A stretch of DNA of 19,376 bases from JBFEYJ01 sp041562215 (GTDB lineage Bacteria > Pseudomonadota > Gammaproteobacteria > Thiohalomonadales > Thiohalomonadaceae). Where the stretch lies: contig JBFEYJ010000033.1 of assembly GCA_041562215.1 (NCBI GenBank), positions 1 to 19,376 on the forward strand, in the 5' to 3' direction. This document shows, in pieces, positions 16,204 to 19,376 of this stretch (its first letter is position 1; every line of letters begins with the position of its first letter). Under the pieces are notes generated by a model. That model was not told the DNA's origin, did not search any database, and was given only the letters and a program-made list of their open reading frames with translations. The position numbers and the translations under genes were made by a program.

Positions 16204-17502
16204 TTAAGCCCGACCCATAACTTCGTCGAAGCTGCTCTTCTTTTCAGTAACCTTGCCCTGTGCAAAGACCCACTCAACTACGGCATCTTCCAGAGCAACG
16301 CTTTCAATCTCAGACAAACGCTTCTTATCAGCGTAGTACCAGTTAACCACTTCGTCAGGTTTCTCGTAAGTGGCAGCGATCTCCTCGACCTTGGCGCGCA
16401 ACTGCTCTTCGCTTATCTTGATATCCTTGCTCTTAACCAGCTCGGACAACACCAGACCCAGAGTCACACGGCGCTCAGCCTGCTCAGTGAACATAGAGGC
16501 GTCCAGATCGACCCCTGACTTACCCTGAGGGGTGTACATCTGCTGTACCATCTGACGCTTGAGGCCCTCGGCTTCCTGCTTGACCAGGGCGGCGGGAACC
16601 TCAACCTTGTTCAACTCCATCAACTTGTCCATCGCCGCCTGCTTGTTACGTGCAGCGATCGCCTGTTTCATTTCGCGCTCCATATTCTGGCGCACTTCCT
16701 GACGCAGAGACTCGAGGCTGCCATCGCCAATTCCGAAGCTCTTGGCAAATTCTTCATCGATTTCAGGCAGTTCAGGCGCCTCTACCTTATTCACCTTAAT
16801 CTGGAACTGAACCGGCTTGCCGGCCACTTCTTTATGCGCATAGTCCTCAGGGAACTCCAGGTCAAGAGTCAGCTCATCGCCGGTCTTGGCTCCGGTCAGC
16901 CCCTTTTCGAAGCCGTTGATCATGCGACCGGAACCGAGGGTAATCGGTACATCCTTGCCGCTGTTTCCGGAGAACTCTTCTCCTTCAATAGTGCCTGTAA
17001 AATCAATATTCAAGCGATCGCCCTTCTTTGCCTTACGCTTGACCTCTTTCCAGCCGGCTCGCTGCTGACGCAGATTGTCCATCATCTTTTCAAGATCTTC
17101 GTCAGTGATCTCGGCAACGGCCTTCTCAAGTTCGCTTCCCGCGACCTCAGCAAGCTCTACCTTAGGCATCACCTCAATGGTAGCGGTGTACTCGAGATCC
17201 TTTCCAGGCTCCATCACCTTGGGCTCGATGGTAGGCATACCGGCAGGCTGCAGATTTTCCTGGTTGACCGCTTCGAAGTAACTTGCCTGGATGACCTCAC
17301 TAACCACCTCATCGCGTACCTGTTTGCCATATTGCTGGGCAACCACCTTCATCGGTACTTTGCCGGGGCGGAAGCCCTTAACCTTGGCAGTACGGGAAAG
17401 ACGCTGCAGACGGTTCTGCACCTCTTTTTCGATACGCTCCTGTGGCACGGCTACGTTCAAACGGCGCTCGAGGCCACCGGTCTCTTCAACTGAAACCTGC
17501 AT
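16204..17502 (-). CDS. tig: Trigger factor, ribosome-associated chaperone
   Basis: The 432-residue product has the expected length and three-part layout. An N-terminal ribosome-binding domain carries the signature GFRPGKVP at 43-50 (E. coli GFRKGKVP, so the FRK motif reads FRP here). An FKBP-type prolyl isomerase domain spans about 160-245 (RLNIDFTGTIEGEEFSG ... GSGRMINGFEKGL). A long helical C-terminal chaperone domain follows. It binds protein L23 at the exit tunnel and shields nascent chains. GAGGAG lies 6 bases before the ATG, a strong site suiting a highly expressed protein. It starts 100 bases after tRNA-Leu with no clear terminator between, so it may be partly co-transcribed with that tRNA. 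It begins the tig-clpP-clpX operon. Confidence 0.98.
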   Translation of the reverse strand: MQVSVEETGGLERRLNVAVPQERIEKEVQNRLQRLSRTAKVKGFRPGKVPMKVVAQQYGKQVRDEVVSEVIQASYFEAVNQENLQPAGMPTIEPKVMEPGKDLEYTATIEVMPKVELAEVAGSELEKAVAEITDEDLEKMMDNLRQQRAGWKEVKRKAKKGDRLNIDFTGTIEGEEFSGNSGKDVPITLGSGRMINGFEKGLTGAKTGDELTLDLEFPEDYAHKEVAGKPVQFQIKVNKVEAPELPEIDEEFAKSFGIGDGSLESLRQEVRQNMEREMKQAIAARNKQAAMDKLMELNKVEVPAALVKQEAEGLKRQMVQQMYTPQGKSGVDLDASMFTEQAERRVTLGLVLSELVKSKDIKISEEQLRAKVEEIAATYEKPDEVVNWYYADKKRLSEIESVALEDAVVEWVFAQGKVTEKKSSFDEVMGRA

Positions 17503-17602
17503 GTTTACTCCTCAACAATCAATCAGAAAAAATAATAGTTAAAACCGCAATGCTCCCGGTGACCATGCATAATCACCTGAAACATACGCGGTTCTGGGAA
17601 TT

Positions 17603-17687
<85 letters not shown>

Positions 17688-17816
17688 AAATTTTGATACT
17701 GCAATTCGCGACAATATAGCGAAGGCAAGAAAGACTCCTCGCCCTGCGGGGGCCAAACAGGTCTCCGGCTTGTCCGCGAACCCGGCCATTACTCCCCGGT
17801 CCGGTACGAAGCGGAG

Positions 17817-17822
17817 ATTATA
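17817..17822 (-). promoter_or_regulatory. Probable -10 element of the tRNA-Leu promoter
   Basis: A perfect TATAAT lies on the minus strand 130 bases before tRNA-Leu, followed by a GC-rich discriminator (CTCCGC), a pattern typical of stable-RNA promoters under stringent control. The -35 is poor (GTCTTC 17 bases upstream). It implies a GC-rich leader of about 120 bases before tRNA-Leu. Confidence 0.45.
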
Positions 17823-17897
17823 CCTTATACACGAGGTAGGAAGACACCCCCGGTAAGTACACGGCCCGGGCCCCAAACGCGGCACAGCGGAAACCCT

Positions 17898-17973
<76 letters not shown>

Positions 17974-17986
17974 CGCAAGGGAGCAA

Positions 17987-18015
17987 ATTTAAGCAGAAAC
18001 CGGCCTCCCCGGCAA
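17987..18015 (-). promoter_or_regulatory. Sigma-70 promoter of tRNA-Lys
   Basis: On the minus strand, TTGCCG (18010-18015) is followed after 17 bases by TTAAAT (17987-17992), with transcription starting close to the tRNA 5' end at 17973. The position and spacing fit a tRNA promoter. Confidence 0.55.
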
Positions 18016-18063
18016 GCAGATATTGATGCATGTCTCACAGCCTGTACCCGCTCCCGCCACTCT

Positions 18064-18092
18064 TTGCCCCTTCTAATGGAACGGGTTATGCT
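18064..18092 (+). promoter_or_regulatory. Possible sigma-70 promoter of the sigma-54 activator gene
   Basis: TTGCCC (18064-18069) is followed after exactly 17 bases by TATGCT (18087-18092). Transcription near 18099 would give a leader of about 33 bases before ATG 18132. This supports the downstream start codon. Confidence 0.4.
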
Positions 18093-18131
18093 ATACGCCA
18101 TCAAGTTAATCACAAGACCAAGAGTGGACTG

Positions 18132-19088
18132 ATGATGAGCGATTTCGACAACACCTTACTCGGCAATTCCCCTGAATTTAACAGTGTTATCCGATCTGCG
18201 AAAATCATTGCCGCTACTGACGTCACCGTGCTGGTCCAGGGCGAAAGTGGTACCGGTAAGGAGCTGCTGGCGCAGGCCCTGCACCGTTCAAGTCCCCGTC
18301 GGGATGCACCCTTTGTCGCCATCAACTGTGCGGCCCTGCCCGAATCACTAGTGGAATCCGAGCTGTTCGGCCACCGCAAGGGAGCCTTTACCAGTGCGAC
18401 GGAGAACCAGTCCGGGCGAATTCGCGCCGCCGAGGGTGGTACAGTCTTTCTCGATGAAATCGGCGAGTTACCACTCGCTATCCAGGCCAAGCTATTGCGG
18501 TTTCTTGAGTCAGGTGAGTGCCAGGCGGTGGGAGAGAACACCCCTCGCAAGGTCAACGTTCGCGTCATTACCGCCAGCAACCGCGATCTCTATAAACTGG
18601 TCCGCCAGGGCCAGTTCCGCGAAGACCTCTATTACCGCCTCAATGTGGTGCCGCTAGAGCTCCCGCCGTTGCGCCAGCGGCGTGGCGACATGGCCCTGTT
18701 ACTGGAGCGGCTCACCGCCCAGCTTGCCACCCGGTACGGCCTTGAAGCTCCGCGCTACAGCAGCAAAGCAATCACCCGTCTGGAAGGTTACACCTGGCCG
18801 GGAAACATCCGAGAGCTGCGCAATTTTTGCGAGCGCATGGTCGTACTGCTCAGCGGACGCACCATCGACGTGGAAAACCTGCCTCAAGAGATCACCTGCC
18901 ACCAACGTGTAACGAGCAACGCGCGATTCACCCTCCCCGACAGCGGCATCAGCCTCGATGAACTGGAACAGGAGATGATCCGCCAGGCCCTTGAGCGCAC
19001 CCACGGCAACCGCAGCCGCGCCGCACGACTGCTGGGACTCTCCCGCGATACCCTGCTCTATCGCATCAAGAAGTACGCGTTGGCCTAA
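18132..19088 (+). CDS. Sigma-54-dependent transcriptional activator, PspF-like, without a sensory domain
   Basis: The 318-residue product is almost entirely a sigma-54 AAA+ activator domain plus a Fis-type helix-turn-helix. Visible motifs are Walker A GESGTGKE (37-44), the loop GAFTSA (84-89), Walker B TVFLDE (104-109), the arginine-finger region FREDLYYRLNV and YTWPGNIRELRNFCER. The HTH is at about 275-318 (NRSRAARLLGLSRDTLLYRIKKY). Such proteins use ATP to open sigma-54 promoters from upstream sites. There is no receiver, GAF or PAS domain, as in PspF, so control probably comes from a partner protein or expression level. The sigma-contacting loop is normally GAFTGA; Ser replaces the second Gly here. 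I chose ATG 18132 (or 18135) because a plausible promoter lies just upstream; the ATG at 18030 would add 34 unsupported residues. It diverges from tRNA-Lys. No psp genes or certain sigma-54 promoter are in view. Confidence 0.9.
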   Translation: MMSDFDNTLLGNSPEFNSVIRSAKIIAATDVTVLVQGESGTGKELLAQALHRSSPRRDAPFVAINCAALPESLVESELFGHRKGAFTSATENQSGRIRAAEGGTVFLDEIGELPLAIQAKLLRFLESGECQAVGENTPRKVNVRVITASNRDLYKLVRQGQFREDLYYRLNVVPLELPPLRQRRGDMALLLERLTAQLATRYGLEAPRYSSKAITRLEGYTWPGNIRELRNFCERMVVLLSGRTIDVENLPQEITCHQRVTSNARFTLPDSGISLDELEQEMIRQALERTHGNRSRAARLLGLSRDTLLYRIKKYALA

Positions 19089-19376
19089 AAAGAGTTATTC
19101 CCCGCAAAGAGGCAAACGCCGCCATGGATGGCGATGTAAGACAAGGTTATCTACTGAAGTAAAGTGATGTCCTCAACCTCTCGGCCGGATTAAACCTATG
19201 TCCATCCGACATTGAGGCGGTCATGAAGCACGGCTCATTCTAAGCGACAATCACCTCACGAAAAGGATGATTGATTCCCTAGTGTTGCTGGCGAGAACAC
19301 TTGCCCTCCCCTTAATTTCACCGACAAATTCATCCACAAATTTACAGGGATGTGCCATAGAAAAAAGGTTCTTCTC
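19089..19376. other. Right-hand tail without a convincing gene
   Basis: No tRNA, strong terminator or clear gene is visible after the sigma-54 activator. A small hairpin (CGCC / GGCG) occurs about 30 bases past its stop, with no T-run. An open frame starts at ATG 19267 (MIDSLVLLARTLALPLISPT...) and runs off the edge, but the nearest purine run (AAAAGG) touches the ATG, so support is weak. Confidence 0.4.

Noticed and set aside
18030..18131. Upstream ATG that would extend the sigma-54 activator by 34 residues
   Set aside because: The added residues match no domain, and a plausible promoter (18064-18092) lies inside the extension.
19288..19304. A TGGC ... TTGC sequence resembling a sigma-54 promoter
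   Set aside because: The GG and GC elements are 11 bases apart instead of the strictly kept 10, so it is unlikely to be used.

Overview
This window is core chromosome of a gammaproteobacterium. The minus strand carries the classic proteostasis run tig - clpP - clpX - lon - hupB - ppiD, with tRNA genes on both sides of tig and between hupB and ppiD. The proteins resemble their E. coli counterparts closely (ClpP triad Ser113/His138/Asp187, Lon Ser685/Lys728, a GTG-started 90-residue HU). A YgiM-type SH3 protein and an acidic-substrate DAACS symporter fit a free-living or facultatively symbiotic, Chromatiales-like lineage, but the species cannot be named from this sequence.

Layout, left to right. 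(1) 1-4831, minus: the first 1610 codons of a giant exported protein, running off the left edge with no stop. It has a signal peptide, a transglutaminase-like domain, two Big_1-type Ig-like domains and the entry of an RHS (DUF6531) shell. (2) 4832-5608: lower-GC, gene-poor sequence. (3) 5609-7317: a doubtful 71-residue ORF, the YgiM-like SH3/coiled-coil membrane protein, a small lipoprotein and a candidate 27-residue small protein. (4) 7358-10561, minus: a DAACS symporter placed directly behind ppiD. (5) 10771-11263: hupB, tRNA-Val(UAC), tRNA-Asp(GUC) and one strong terminator, apparently a mixed mRNA/tRNA transcript. (6) 11264-17502: lon, clpX, clpP and tig, with visible terminators after clpX and lon and a possible heat-shock promoter before lon. 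(7) 17603-17973: tRNA-Leu(UAG) and tRNA-Lys(CUU). (8) 18132-19088, plus: a PspF-like sigma-54 activator without a sensory domain and with a GAFTSA loop. (9) A right-hand tail with no convincing gene.

How the genes work together. Trigger factor meets nascent chains at the ribosome, ClpXP and Lon remove damaged or regulatory proteins, PpiD helps exported proteins fold at the periplasmic face of the inner membrane, and HU compacts DNA. The less standard parts are the giant transglutaminase-like/RHS protein, whose usual catalytic Cys position holds Asp, the mixed hupB-tRNA unit, and the lone sigma-54 activator. No CRISPR array, insertion sequence, phage gene or rRNA was seen.
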